DNA of 64,000 nucleotides from Bin87 sp965232895 (GTDB taxonomy: Bacteria > Chloroflexota > Dehalococcoidia > Lucifugimonadales > UBA3495), in assembly GCA_965232895.1 (NCBI GenBank), contig OZ247430.1, positions 2,604,001 to 2,668,000 of the forward strand. Direction: 5' to 3'. The notes beneath the pieces were generated by a model. That model searched no databases. It was given only the letters and a program-made list of their open reading frames with translations, and had not been told where the DNA came from. Below, one piece after another: positions 17,020-26,057 of the stretch. Position numbers and translations under genes: made by a program. Position 1 is the stretch's first letter, and the number at the start of each line of letters is the position of its first letter.

Positions 17020-20000
17020 CAGAACTCGATATCCCGTGGCAAGTCCCTCCCCCTCGTGAGGTCTATGCCTTCCAGCGGAGCCGCTGCCAGCAGCTCTTTG
17101 AAATCAAGACCTTTATATCTTTGCCGATCGCCCGTTGCGTTTTCCGGCGCAACCCGACCGTGGGCCTCTATTGATTGGGCCAAGCCTTGCTCAATATCGA
17201 ACACGTCGGTGAATTCGGCGAAGGCCCAGCGCCCGAACTCGCCGGCGGCGTTCACGCCGGGCAGCCAGTAGGCCTCCATGGTGTTCTTCTTCTCAACGGC
17301 ATCCTCGCCGCGATAGCCTTTGATCTCCGCGATGAGGTTCAGGGGATCATCGCGCCCGTCGTCCACCAGCAGGATGAAGTCGGGGATGTAGGTGCGGGGT
17401 ATCGAGCCGTACCGGTACGGCACCTCCAGGCCCAGGTTGTGGTTCTTGACGTAGGCCATCACCGCCGGATGGGATTCCACGACCCGGCAGAACTCGGCCT
17501 CCCAGTCGCTGTCCAGGACGGCCAGGTTGACGTGGCACTTCCGTGAGTCGGTGGTCCAGAGCCCGGGCTTCGACGTGGTGAAATTCACGTAGCGGGTGGA
17601 ACCGACGGGGTTGTACGGGTCCAGCAGCGCGCGTACCGACCGTTCGCCGTTGCGGCTGGTGATGGCCGCGGTGATGCGGTTGCACGCCATGTCCGCCAGT
17701 TCCTGGTACATCAGCTGCGCCGGATAGGTCCCGCCCCGGCAGTCCAGGCAGGTGTCCAGCCACTCCCTGACCACGTTTCGGAGCTTGCCGAACAGGTGCA
17801 GCTTCAGGTCCTCGTTGGGGTCGCGCCACTTGGTTTCCAGCAGCCGCTTGGTCAGGTGCAGCACCAGGCTGGAGGTGCGCAGATCGCCGGTGTGGACCAG
17901 ATTCAGGTCAACGCCCTCACCAATAATGCCCTGGTTGCGGGTAACCGTTGGACCGATCAAGTCGGGCGTGAGGCGCAAGCGGGAGTCGTCGGTAATGCTG
18001 GCGACGAGGTCCTCCTTGGGCGGGTCTTCCCGGTAGCCGGAAACTCGCGGGAAGGTTATCTCGAGGTGGTCCCGGTCCGGCCGGACGGCGTGCACCTGCA
18101 CGGTTTGCCGTCGGGGGCCGGGTCTAACCACCACCGGGCGAGCGGTGAAATCAAAGGGGATGCCCAGCACGTCGGCGTACTCCACGTCGAACAGGCCGTC
18201 GTCGTTCAGATCGTAGGACTGGCGACGCAGGGCGCGACCGACCACCTGCTCGCACAGCAGCTGGGTTCCGAAGGCCCGCACGCCCAGGACATGGGTCACG
18301 GTGCTGGCGTCCCAACCCTCGGTGAGCATGGAGACGGACACTACGCAGCGGATTTGCCCGCCCAACCGGCCTTCCTTGCCGACGGTGTTCATCACCTCGC
18401 GGAGCAGCTCGGTGTCGGTGATGTTGTCCGCCGCCTCGCGGTCCCCGGTTCGCTCGAGGCGCTCACTGCGGAACCGGTCGATCTGCTTCTCAGCGGCGCG
18501 TCGGAAGTCGTCGCTGAGCTTTTCGCCGGACTCCAGTTGACGGCTGTCGATCAGCAGAGTGCGGGGGATCGAGTAACGATTGCCCGATTCGTCGAAGTTG
18601 CGGAAAAGCTCCAACCGTCCGGCGTGGGCGTTTGTCGTGCCGTCGGTGTTCTCGCGCTCAAAGCCGGAGATATAGTCATAGACCAGCTTGGACGTGGACG
18701 TGTTGTTGCATACCACTATGAAGCACGGCGGCACCGCTGCGCCCGATACCTGCCACTCCTCGAAGGTGGTTTTGTAGTGGCCATAGAGGGCTTCCAGAGC
18801 CGTCTGCAATTCCACGGGCAGGTCCAGGGGATCGAGGTAGGCATTCTTGCCGCGACCGGCCTTGGGCATATCATCGCGGATGTGTTCCCAAAGGTTGCGG
18901 AACACCGGCACCCGCTCGCCCGGGATGTTGTCGGCAACGGGAACGCGGGGCAGTTTCACGATTCCGCACTCGATGGCGTCCATCAGCGAGAAGTCGCTGA
19001 CGGTCCACGGGAACAGGGTGCCCTCCGCATAGCCCGACCCTCGCAGGAAGAACGGCGTGGCCGACAGGTCAACAACCTGCCGCACGCCCAGCTTGCGCTG
19101 GACCATTTCCAGGCCGGAGATCCAGACCCGTGCCTCCTCGTTGTTGCGGTCCGCTTCCTGGCGGTCCTCTCTGGTCAACCGGCCCTCGTCGTCGCCGTCG
19201 GGCTTGCGGCGGTAGCAGTGGTGCCCCTCGTCGTTCAGCACCATGATGTTCTTGAGCCCCATCAGCTCCGGCATGACCCGTTGGAGAATTTGGCCTTCTG
19301 ACTCGAGGGTTTCGATAGGTTCTCCGGGCCCCTGCAAGAGGTCTCGCCCGCCCCGCGACATCCCCATTCGTTCGCGCTGGCGCAGGGCGTGGTAGTTGGT
19401 GATGACGATCTTCGCTCGTTGCAGGTCGCCAAGCATGTCGCTTGGAACCAGCTCCCTGCTGGCGTAGTAGCTGTCCGGGTCGTTGGGCTGGAGCACCCGC
19501 AGCCGGTCCTTGATGGTGAGGCCGGGTGCGGCCACCAGGAAACCGCGGGTAAACCGGCGGCTGCCGGTATGTCGCACGGCGTTGATGGTCTGCCACGCGA
19601 TGATCATCGCCATCACCGTGGTCTTGCCAGCCCCGGTGGCCAGTTTCAGCGCCGCCCGCAACAGCGCCGGATTCGCCTCATTGTTGGCGTTTTCCAGACG
19701 CTGCAGGATCCGCCGCTCGGTCGGTCCGAGCCGTGGCGCGACCTCGGTGAGCCAGATCAGGGTCTCCGCAGCCTCCACCTGGCAGAAAAAAGGGCGGTAG
19801 TGGCTGAACTTGTGCTGCCGCCAGTGGAGCAGCAGACGAGCCGTTTCGGGGGTGACGCCCCAGTCGCTTGGCGAGGGTATGTTGCGCCATTGATCGACGT
19901 GGCGCCGGATCTCGTTCACCGCGGCGGTGACGTCATACTCCTGCTCTGCGGTGGACATCCCAGCCCCCTCATCCATCACCAGCCGGCCCTGGGGTTCGCG

Positions 20001-20168
20001 GGCCCTTCCGCGCTGGCGAGGTTTGGGGATCGGCGTGATGAACTCGGCGCCGCGGCGGGTTTCGATGATCTGTTGGGTGGGCTGGCCTTCGGCATCCAAC
20101 TCCCAGTGCTGGGACGGATACTGGTACGGTGAGTTGATAATGGGTTGGTCAAAGAAGCGATTTTCCAT
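17019..20168 (-). CDS. res: Type III restriction endonuclease/helicase (Res)
   Basis: A 1049-residue Res subunit. The N-terminus MENRFFDQPIINSPYQYPSQ is typical of the family. Walker A KLATGAGKTTVM is near residue 178, the DEGH box LNDEGHHC near 310, motif VI CEQVVGRALRR near 640, and a PD-(D/E)XK nuclease motif YIPDFILL…LNLIAEIKGYRG near 926-952. The protein uses ATP to communicate between two unmethylated sites and then cuts. Start at 20168 is preferred because GAGGAG lies five bases upstream and family homology begins there; an in-frame ATG at 20234 lies upstream of the inferred promoter. It is the first gene of the res-PIN-mod operon. Confidence 0.92.
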   Translation of the reverse strand: MENRFFDQPIINSPYQYPSQHWELDAEGQPTQQIIETRRGAEFITPIPKPRQRGRAREPQGRLVMDEGAGMSTAEQEYDVTAAVNEIRRHVDQWRNIPSPSDWGVTPETARLLLHWRQHKFSHYRPFFCQVEAAETLIWLTEVAPRLGPTERRILQRLENANNEANPALLRAALKLATGAGKTTVMAMIIAWQTINAVRHTGSRRFTRGFLVAAPGLTIKDRLRVLQPNDPDSYYASRELVPSDMLGDLQRAKIVITNYHALRQRERMGMSRGGRDLLQGPGEPIETLESEGQILQRVMPELMGLKNIMVLNDEGHHCYRRKPDGDDEGRLTREDRQEADRNNEEARVWISGLEMVQRKLGVRQVVDLSATPFFLRGSGYAEGTLFPWTVSDFSLMDAIECGIVKLPRVPVADNIPGERVPVFRNLWEHIRDDMPKAGRGKNAYLDPLDLPVELQTALEALYGHYKTTFEEWQVSGAAVPPCFIVVCNNTSTSKLVYDYISGFERENTDGTTNAHAGRLELFRNFDESGNRYSIPRTLLIDSRQLESGEKLSDDFRRAAEKQIDRFRSERLERTGDREAADNITDTELLREVMNTVGKEGRLGGQIRCVVSVSMLTEGWDASTVTHVLGVRAFGTQLLCEQVVGRALRRQSYDLNDDGLFDVEYADVLGIPFDFTARPVVVRPGPRRQTVQVHAVRPDRDHLEITFPRVSGYREDPPKEDLVASITDDSRLRLTPDLIGPTVTRNQGIIGEGVDLNLVHTGDLRTSSLVLHLTKRLLETKWRDPNEDLKLHLFGKLRNVVREWLDTCLDCRGGTYPAQLMYQELADMACNRITAAITSRNGERSVRALLDPYNPVGSTRYVNFTTSKPGLWTTDSRKCHVNLAVLDSDWEAEFCRVVESHPAVMAYVKNHNLGLEVPYRYGSIPRTYIPDFILLVDDGRDDPLNLIAEIKGYRGEDAVEKKNTMEAYWLPGVNAAGEFGRWAFAEFTDVFDIEQGLAQSIEAHGRVAPENATGDRQRYKGLDFKELLAAAPLEGIDLTRGRDLPRDIEF

Positions 20169-20186
20169 GTTTCTCCTCGCCCCGAA

Positions 20187-20216
20187 ATCATACTTCAAAT
20201 GGGTGTTGACTATCAA
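20187..20216 (-). promoter_or_regulatory. Promoter of the res-PIN-mod operon
   Basis: On the minus strand TTGATA (plus 20211-20216) and TATGAT (plus 20187-20192) are 18 bases apart, just upstream of the chosen res start. The -35 box overlaps the palindrome at 20205-20217. Confidence 0.6.
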
Positions 20217-20217
20217 C
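20205..20217. promoter_or_regulatory. Palindromic operator shared by divergent promoters
   Basis: GTTGA-CTA-TCAAC is a perfect inverted repeat with five-base arms. It overlaps the -35 boxes of both the leftward res promoter and the rightward XRE promoter. It is the natural binding site for the XRE protein encoded immediately to the right, which would then set expression of the restriction operon and of itself. Confidence 0.55.
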
Positions 20218-20234
20218 TCAACAGCCGCTACCAT
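20206..20234 (+). promoter_or_regulatory. Promoter of the XRE-ImmA operon
   Basis: TTGACT (20206-20211) and TACCAT (20229-20234) are separated by exactly 17 bases, placing the start of transcription close to the XRE start codon. Confidence 0.6.
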
Positions 20235-20253
20235 TCAAACAAGAGGTCGAACC

Positions 20254-20610
20254 ATGGATTTTCCACAGCGCCTACGAGCCCTACGCCGCGAAGCGCGGCT
20301 CAGCCAGCGCGGCCTGGCCGAGCGCGTGAACGTTGATTTCACCTACCTCAGCAAGATCGAAAACGGAAGAGTTGAGCCACCAAGCGAGACTGTCCTCAAG
20401 AATATCGCAGCGGTGCTGGCGGAAGAATTGGGACTGGACGGAACGGAATTGTCCGATGAACTGATCACATTGGCTGGCAAGATACCGTCAGACTTGGCGG
20501 AAACGCTGGCCCGCAATCCAGGGGCAGTTCGATTTCTACGCTCTCTGGGGGATGATGTACGTTCTGCAGACGAGTGGCAAAGGCTGATACAAGGGCAGGA
20601 AACTGAATAA
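20254..20610 (+). CDS. XRE-family transcriptional regulator
   Basis: A 118-residue protein whose first 65 residues form a Cro/C1-type helix-turn-helix (RLRALRREARLSQRGLAERV … FTYLSKIENGRVEPPSETVLKNIAAVL). The start at 20254 follows AGAGG by seven bases; the much longer open frame upstream overlaps res and the promoter and is not credible. The stop overlaps the start of the ImmA/IrrE-type gene (TAATG). It is likely the controller of the divergent type III restriction operon, in the manner of C proteins, or the repressor half of an XRE-ImmA stress switch. The palindrome at 20205-20217 is its probable site. Confidence 0.88.
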   Translation: MDFPQRLRALRREARLSQRGLAERVNVDFTYLSKIENGRVEPPSETVLKNIAAVLAEELGLDGTELSDELITLAGKIPSDLAETLARNPGAVRFLRSLGDDVRSADEWQRLIQGQETE

Positions 20611-21260
20611 TGATGACGAACAGCTTTTTGGCAGAATCTGAAATTGAACGGATGGCGACCCGGTTGCTGGCGCGATATGAGAGTCGGTACGGACCAATTG
20701 ACTGCCCGCCAGTGCCGGTTGAAAGCATTCTGGAGGACATCCTCGACCTGAGCATCCTGTGGGACACCGTGCCAGAGAAACCTGGTCAGTCCATCCTGGC
20801 CGGGCTGGACCCGAACAACCGAACCGTGGTGTTCAACGAGACCCGGCTGGCACTGATTGACGAAACGCCAGGCCTGTACAACACCGTGCTGGCGCACGAG
20901 GCCGGCCACTGGGAAGCGCACGTGGACCCCGCGATCCTGGATCAGTCTGCCCTGCCCCAATTCGAGCGGGCATTCGGGTGCCTGTACCGGCAATCGGGCC
21001 CGGGTGGAGATCCCAAAGAAAGGCAAGCCCATCAGTTCATGGGCTTTTTGCTACTGCCCTCGCACCTGCTGCGCGAAGCCATCCGAGACGTTGATCTGCT
21101 CAGCTGGCCCAACCTTTACGCGTTGCGCGATCTTTTCCAGGTGACCATCACGGCGCTGACGGTGCGACTGGGCAGGCTCAACCTGCTGTACATATCAGAA
21201 GACAAAGGGCTTTACCCGTCGCGGCTGGTGTATGACGGCCAGATGCCGTTGGCCCTCTGA
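20610..21260 (+). CDS. ImmA/IrrE-type zinc metallopeptidase
   Basis: A 216-residue protein with the zinc-binding motif VLAHEAGHWEAH at about residues 93-104, characteristic of the ImmA/IrrE family (DUF955). These proteases cleave a partner XRE repressor to release a regulon, as in ICEBs1 and Deinococcus. The gene is translationally coupled to the XRE gene (TAATG overlap), so the regulator just upstream is the obvious substrate. This would let a damage or invasion signal switch the res-PIN-mod operon on or off. The link is inference from context; no cleavage site can be read. Confidence 0.87.
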   Translation: MMTNSFLAESEIERMATRLLARYESRYGPIDCPPVPVESILEDILDLSILWDTVPEKPGQSILAGLDPNNRTVVFNETRLALIDETPGLYNTVLAHEAGHWEAHVDPAILDQSALPQFERAFGCLYRQSGPGGDPKERQAHQFMGFLLLPSHLLREAIRDVDLLSWPNLYALRDLFQVTITALTVRLGRLNLLYISEDKGLYPSRLVYDGQMPLAL

Positions 21261-21582
21261 CTCTCTCAACAAATGCGCCGATAGGAAATCCTCACCAATA
21301 TCCAGTCAGGAGCGAAATCGTGATACGACGATGTGCCCAATTGGTGACCAGGCAGGCCAGACGAGTCCCATGCGATCCTCAGTGCCTCACGTTTTACTGT
21401 GGCCAGCACGGCGGCATAGATGTACTCTGCCCAATAGTAGCGACCGGCATTAGAAACTGACCTTGGTCGTCGACACTTGGCCCTACCGATAAACCTACCG
21501 AGACCACCCTGGATAGTGCCGGTAGCGCGCCAATATAGGGTTTTCACCGAACTAATGCCGATAAGGCAAAGGTGGATTTACC
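21261..21582. other. Intergenic region without a confident gene
   Basis: 322 bases between the ImmA-type gene and the 132-aa gene. A leftward open frame of 93 codons (21266-21547) exists but resembles nothing I know and lacks a clear ribosome site. CTACCG-type words recur in both orientations around 21490-21535, perhaps a weak hairpin near the promoter of the next operon. Confidence 0.5.
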
Positions 21583-21981
21583 ATGAAACTTTCCGAGCTC
21601 ATCGACCGCGCGCCGTGGCGCGAGGCGACGACCTATCGAAAAACTTGGCCTCACGAGTATGTGCTTCTACACAAGGACAACCAGCGGGAGTTGCTGGAAG
21701 CCGTGTGCGAGCGACTAAACCACGGCGAGGGCGTGCCCTGTAGGTTCTTCGCGATGCGGAACCAATACCTGTTCATCGGCGGCTACAAGTATTGGTTGAT
21801 GATCCCGCCGGACCAGGTGGACTGGGAAAATGAGGAAGTCCTCAACAGGGCGCGTCTCTACCGCGACCGTCGAGATTTCGTGATCCAGGACGGCGACACC
21901 GGAATCTGGTACGACTATCCGGCAAATCCAGCGAAGCCAGTCCAAGCGGTAGTTCAACAGGAGGACGCGAACCATGCCTGA
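21583..21981 (+). CDS. Hypothetical 132-aa protein paired with PD-(D/E)XK nuclease
   Basis: A small soluble protein (MKLSELIDRAPWREATTYRKTWPHEYVLLHKD … FFAMRNQYLFIGGYKYWLMI … DRRDFVIQDGDTGIWYDYP), rich in aromatic residues, with no signal peptide, membrane segment or known catalytic motif. It overlaps the downstream nuclease gene by eight bases, so the two are coupled and probably work together. It could be an immunity, specificity or antitoxin-like partner, but nothing in the sequence proves this. Confidence 0.72.
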   Translation: MKLSELIDRAPWREATTYRKTWPHEYVLLHKDNQRELLEAVCERLNHGEGVPCRFFAMRNQYLFIGGYKYWLMIPPDQVDWENEEVLNRARLYRDRRDFVIQDGDTGIWYDYPANPAKPVQAVVQQEDANHA

Positions 21982-23257
21982 TACCACGTCGACTGACGCT
22001 ATCAAACCGGACCAACAGCTGGATGCTTTGGACATCCTGGCCGAGAACCTCGCTGCGCTTGGAAGTCTGATCGACACCACCAGTCAGCAAGAAGAAGGCG
22101 TGGACGTCTTCGAACTCCTGAACCTTTGGTGGCAGGAGGACATACATTCCCGGTTGCTGACCTGGTTATTGGATCCAAATGGCAGCCATGGCATCGGCGA
22201 TTATTTCCTCACAAACTTTCTGCTCCACAGCACCGGTCGAGCTGCAGAATTAAGCACTCCAGGGATCGCCGAGGGCCGCATCTCCAACGGGAATTGGTTG
22301 GGAGCCACATCCCAACGGGAATGGTACACGGTGGTTGATGGCGGCAGCGGTTGGTTGGACATCCTGGTAGTAAACGAGCGGCTCCAAACCCTTTGTGCCA
22401 TCGAGAATAAGATTTTATCTCCGGAAAGTGGTCGGCAACTCACTTTTTATCGCATAGCGCTGGAACGCGATTACCCTGAGTTCACGAGGCATTATGTGTT
22501 CCTTTCGCCCACCGGTATGGCTCCCCAACAACCTGAGGATCGGTCGACATGGACGTCGGTGAGTTACGATGCCGTTCTCGATTCGGTTGAACTCACCATC
22601 GCAGAATATCAGGATCGCCTTCACGAGGATGTTCAAGCCTTGCTAGGGCAATACGCCAACACCCTGAGGAGGAGAATAGTGCCCGTCCCCAGTGACATCC
22701 AAAAGCGTGCCCGAGAAATTTACATTGCCAACCGTCACGCGATGGAACTGGCTTACCGGAACAGACCGGACTATGCGGCCGAAACCAAGCAGTTGTTGAT
22801 GGAGGCAGTCCGCCAACAGGGTTGGCTCATCGATCTAAATTATACGCCATACTTCAGGTTTCGTCCGCCCGAATGGGACGACATCAGCGCTCTTCAAACC
22901 GGGTCTGAATTTAGCCAGTCCAATGCATTGCTACGGTTTGAGTTTTATGTGGATGCAAAGTCCGCTCGTCTTCAGCTTACCCTGTTTCGAGGAGAGGATG
23001 AGTCAGTCAGAGAGCATATAGTAGGAAGTATAAGTCAGCATCCCGAACTGTTTAGCGGAGCTGGGATGGTTCTTGAGACGCGGATCATGCTCCTGCACGC
23101 GGGAGACAATATTTTGCGGGAAAGTGATTTCGACATTTGGGATTATCCAGAGGTTCAGAATAAGATAAAGGCGTCGGTATCAGACTTCGCCGCCAACCAG
23201 TTCCCCGCTATGAACGAAGCGATAGTGCAGTGCCTGCGAAGGTACAAGGAACAATAA
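21974..23257 (+). CDS. PD-(D/E)XK superfamily nuclease (PDDEXK_4-like)
   Basis: A 427-residue protein. Near residue 52 it has LWWQEDIHSRLLTWLLDPNGSHGIGDYFL, the helix bearing the first acidic residue, and at about 126-147 LDILVVNERLQTLCAIENKI followed by GRQLTFYRIAL. D…ExK plus the downstream Gln is the active-site pattern of the PDDEXK_4 nuclease group common in defence islands. The C-terminal 200 residues have no recognised domain and may bind the target. It follows the 132-aa gene with an eight-base overlap and precedes the Qat operon by about 100 bases, so it is probably a separate two-gene unit. Confidence 0.8.
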   Translation: MPDTTSTDAIKPDQQLDALDILAENLAALGSLIDTTSQQEEGVDVFELLNLWWQEDIHSRLLTWLLDPNGSHGIGDYFLTNFLLHSTGRAAELSTPGIAEGRISNGNWLGATSQREWYTVVDGGSGWLDILVVNERLQTLCAIENKILSPESGRQLTFYRIALERDYPEFTRHYVFLSPTGMAPQQPEDRSTWTSVSYDAVLDSVELTIAEYQDRLHEDVQALLGQYANTLRRRIVPVPSDIQKRAREIYIANRHAMELAYRNRPDYAAETKQLLMEAVRQQGWLIDLNYTPYFRFRPPEWDDISALQTGSEFSQSNALLRFEFYVDAKSARLQLTLFRGEDESVREHIVGSISQHPELFSGAGMVLETRIMLLHAGDNILRESDFDIWDYPEVQNKIKASVSDFAANQFPAMNEAIVQCLRRYKEQ

Positions 23258-23361
23258 ACCAGCGCACTGGTAGGGTTTTGTCGGCGATCCCCCGTGCGGT
23301 AAACCTCAGGAGCCCACTAACATGCTATGGGTGAATTGGTCCAAGCTGATCGTGACTTTCC

Positions 23362-25221
23362 ATGTGGTCTGATAACGAAACCAATCGTGATTTCTTGAAC
23401 TTCCGTTGCGTTGCTGATACTGCGGCGGAGATGGTCGTCCAAGCCAATGGTCAGCCATTGTCCTTGGGCGTCTCCGGCGGGTGGGGAGTCGGGAAATCCT
23501 CCATGCTCAAGCTTATCTCCGATTCGCTAAAAGATCGGGGAGATGATCGCTATTTGTTTGTCGAGTTCAACGCTTGGCTTTACCAAGGATACGACGATGC
23601 CCGTGCGGCGCTTATGGAAGTGATCGCGAGGCAACTCATTGAGCGCGGCGAAGCGACGCAAACCGGGCTCGAAAAGGCAAAGATGCTCCTGGGGAGGGTC
23701 AATTGGCTGCGGCTGGCGGGCTTGACCGCTAGATCTGCGTTGTCCGTTGCTACCGGGGTCCCACCCCTTGGATTGATGGGTGCTTTGTTGTCGGCGGGGA
23801 AGAGCCTTGTAGAGGGCAACTTCAGTAGGGAAGACTTGGAGTCCGTCCAGACGGATGGGAAAGTGCTGGTCTCTGACACAGAAGCTCTCGTCACACGAGT
23901 GTCCGAGACGTCCCCTCCTCGCCAGATTCAGGACCTGCGGGAACACTTCGAGGCTACCCTCACTGAAATGGGTGTTACTCTGGTGGTGTTCATTGATGAC
24001 CTGGACCGCTGCCTGCCTGCGACGGCCATTGCAACGCTGGAGGCAATCCGGCTGTTCCTGTTTCTTCCTCACACTGCCTTTATCATCGCCGCTGACGACC
24101 GCATGATCCGACAAGCCGTGCGCGTCCATTTCCAAGGGGCGGACCTGGACGACAATCTGGTCACCAACTACTTCGACAAGCTCGTCCAGGTACCCGTTAG
24201 AGTTCCCCCTCTTGGCACACAAGAAGTTAGGGCCTACTTGATGCTGTTGTTTATCGAGAACAGTGAACTCAGTCCGGACAAACGTGAAGTCGTCCGTGAG
24301 CAAGTATGTCAGCAATTGTCGGCTTCCTGGAGGGGGAGCCGAGTGGATTTGGCCTTCGTATTGAGCCTTCTAGAGGACTGCCCGGAAGCGCTTCGCGCCA
24401 ATCTTGAACTCGCCGACCGGCTCGCCCCTCTGATGACTACCGCCAGGCAAATCGCTGGCAATCCTCGTCTGATTAAGCGGTTCCTGAATACCCTCGCCAT
24501 TCGGCTGTCTATCGCTCGAGCGCAGAACGTCGCCGTCGACGAAGCGGCTCTCGCCAAGATGCTGCTCTTTGAGCGTTGTGCCACCGAAGATGCTTATGCC
24601 CACCTCGTTTCGGCCATCAGCGACGGAGACGAAGGAAAACCCGCTTTTCTGGCTGACTGGGAGAGACAGGCTCGCGCCGGCGAAGAGATTGGAGGATTGC
24701 CCCCAGAATGGACCGCCCCTTTCATTGCAGAGTGGATGGCACTTCCACCCGCTTTCGCAGAATTGGACCTTCGAGCGGTGGTATACGTCAGCCGTGAACA
24801 TATGCCGATGATCTCCTCGGCGGACCAACTGTCATCCGAAGCGGCAGGAATACTGGAGGCACTTCTCCGCTTGGAGGGAGCCACTAGCTCAATGCTTTCG
24901 GCTCAGCTGGCATCCCTTTCCGGAAGGGAGGTCACCCTAATTGCCGAGAGGCTCATGGTCAGGGCGCGCCAGGAGCAAGACTGGGGTACGCCTCCGGTTC
25001 TTTGGGGACTGCTGACCGTTATCGAAACGGACCAGGAACAGGCCTCGACCTTTGCTCGATTCCTCGAATCACTTCCTGCCCCACGCCTTAAGGCTGACAT
25101 TGTGCCGGCCTTGTACAGTTATAGGTGGGCGCAGGGAGCCTTCGCGAAGTGGAAAGCCAACGGCGAAACTCCGCAGACTGTAAAAAGAGCCCTAGAGGCG
25201 ATGGAGCGGGAGGATAACTGA
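23362..25221 (+). CDS. qatA: KAP-family P-loop ATPase QatA
   Basis: A 619-residue KAP NTPase: Walker A VSGGWGVGKSSML (about 37-49), the family block FVEFNAWLYQGYDDARAALM (about 70-90), a hydrophobic insert (about 113-150) and Walker B LVVFIDDLDRCLP (about 207-219). In the Qat anti-phage system QatA is the ATPase that acts with QatB, QueC-like QatC and TatD-like QatD. All four are present here in order with one- to four-base overlaps. The start follows only a weak ribosome site. The hydrophobic insert, common in KAP proteins, may associate with the membrane. Confidence 0.9.
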   Translation: MWSDNETNRDFLNFRCVADTAAEMVVQANGQPLSLGVSGGWGVGKSSMLKLISDSLKDRGDDRYLFVEFNAWLYQGYDDARAALMEVIARQLIERGEATQTGLEKAKMLLGRVNWLRLAGLTARSALSVATGVPPLGLMGALLSAGKSLVEGNFSREDLESVQTDGKVLVSDTEALVTRVSETSPPRQIQDLREHFEATLTEMGVTLVVFIDDLDRCLPATAIATLEAIRLFLFLPHTAFIIAADDRMIRQAVRVHFQGADLDDNLVTNYFDKLVQVPVRVPPLGTQEVRAYLMLLFIENSELSPDKREVVREQVCQQLSASWRGSRVDLAFVLSLLEDCPEALRANLELADRLAPLMTTARQIAGNPRLIKRFLNTLAIRLSIARAQNVAVDEAALAKMLLFERCATEDAYAHLVSAISDGDEGKPAFLADWERQARAGEEIGGLPPEWTAPFIAEWMALPPAFAELDLRAVVYVSREHMPMISSADQLSSEAAGILEALLRLEGATSSMLSAQLASLSGREVTLIAERLMVRARQEQDWGTPPVLWGLLTVIETDQEQASTFARFLESLPAPRLKADIVPALYSYRWAQGAFAKWKANGETPQTVKRALEAMEREDN

Positions 25222-26057
25222 TGGGAACGTCGGCATCAAGCTCCGGGCCTGGAAGTGGGGTGCCCCTCATACCGCCGTGGGTGCCTGAGCCTGAGATAGG
25301 CCCGGAAATAGTGCCGGAAGAGGACCAAAATCCGGAGATTGACGAACCCGTAGTCCCGCAGCCGGCGCCACCCCAGATCGCGCCACCAGGTCGGTTCAGA
25401 GGTGCTAGGCTCAACCTTGGACAGTTCGCCGACTCAGGCTCACAAGATGGGCTGAGGCGAGGACTAGGCCATTATGCGCGCTCCGGCCTCGGTGGTTCGC
25501 GCAATGCGTCACGTCGGATGGCCGCTACGTCCAGAAACGCCGGCGCACTCTATGGCGTGCTCCACGCGTTGGGAAACGGCGCTCCGCCCCAAGTCAACCT
25601 AGGCATTGACCCGGCGGACCTTGCGGGCCTCCCTGCGCGTGAAATTGTAGACCGCATTGCAGAGGCACTCAGTCCCAGCGATGGAACCCTAGACGCGGAA
25701 GCGAGCCGGACTTCCATGTCTTGGGCAATGTGCGAGTTTATGCACAGAGAGCCCGGTGCGGACCTTCTTGCCCTTACTCTGGAGCAGATCTTCCTTACGG
25801 TAGTGTTATACATCGGTGCAGATATATGCTCGCGTATCGAGTTGGACATCGGGAAAACCATCTTGGCAAGGGCACCTGACCCAGCCACAGCCGTTGAACG
25901 GGTACAGGAAATGAAAAGATATGTCCGTCAGGTCGTGACTAATCGTTTCCGTCGCCGGTCAACAAACGCTGGTCCTCTTACCCAGCGTGAAGCCTCTCGA
26001 CTAGCAACCAGGGTCATTCAAGATACTTTCGAAGTTTTCGAGTCTTATCTGTCATGA
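25221..26057 (+). CDS. qatB: QatB protein of the Qat defence system
   Basis: A 278-residue protein starting MGTSASSSGPGSGVPLIPPWVP, the diagnostic N-terminus of QatB, followed by a Pro-rich stretch and a predominantly helical C-terminal half. It has no enzymatic motif. Its start overlaps the qatA stop (TGATG) and its stop overlaps the qatC start (ATGA). QatB is known to be needed for defence, and later work connects it to QatC-mediated modification; the Gly/Ser-rich N-terminus is a plausible flexible target segment. Confidence 0.88.
   Translation: MGTSASSSGPGSGVPLIPPWVPEPEIGPEIVPEEDQNPEIDEPVVPQPAPPQIAPPGRFRGARLNLGQFADSGSQDGLRRGLGHYARSGLGGSRNASRRMAATSRNAGALYGVLHALGNGAPPQVNLGIDPADLAGLPAREIVDRIAEALSPSDGTLDAEASRTSMSWAMCEFMHREPGADLLALTLEQIFLTVVLYIGADICSRIELDIGKTILARAPDPATAVERVQEMKRYVRQVVTNRFRRRSTNAGPLTQREASRLATRVIQDTFEVFESYLS

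Noticed and set aside
17796..19301. Long open frame opposite res
   Set aside because: Same mirror effect; no ribosome site or recognisable protein, while res is fully supported.
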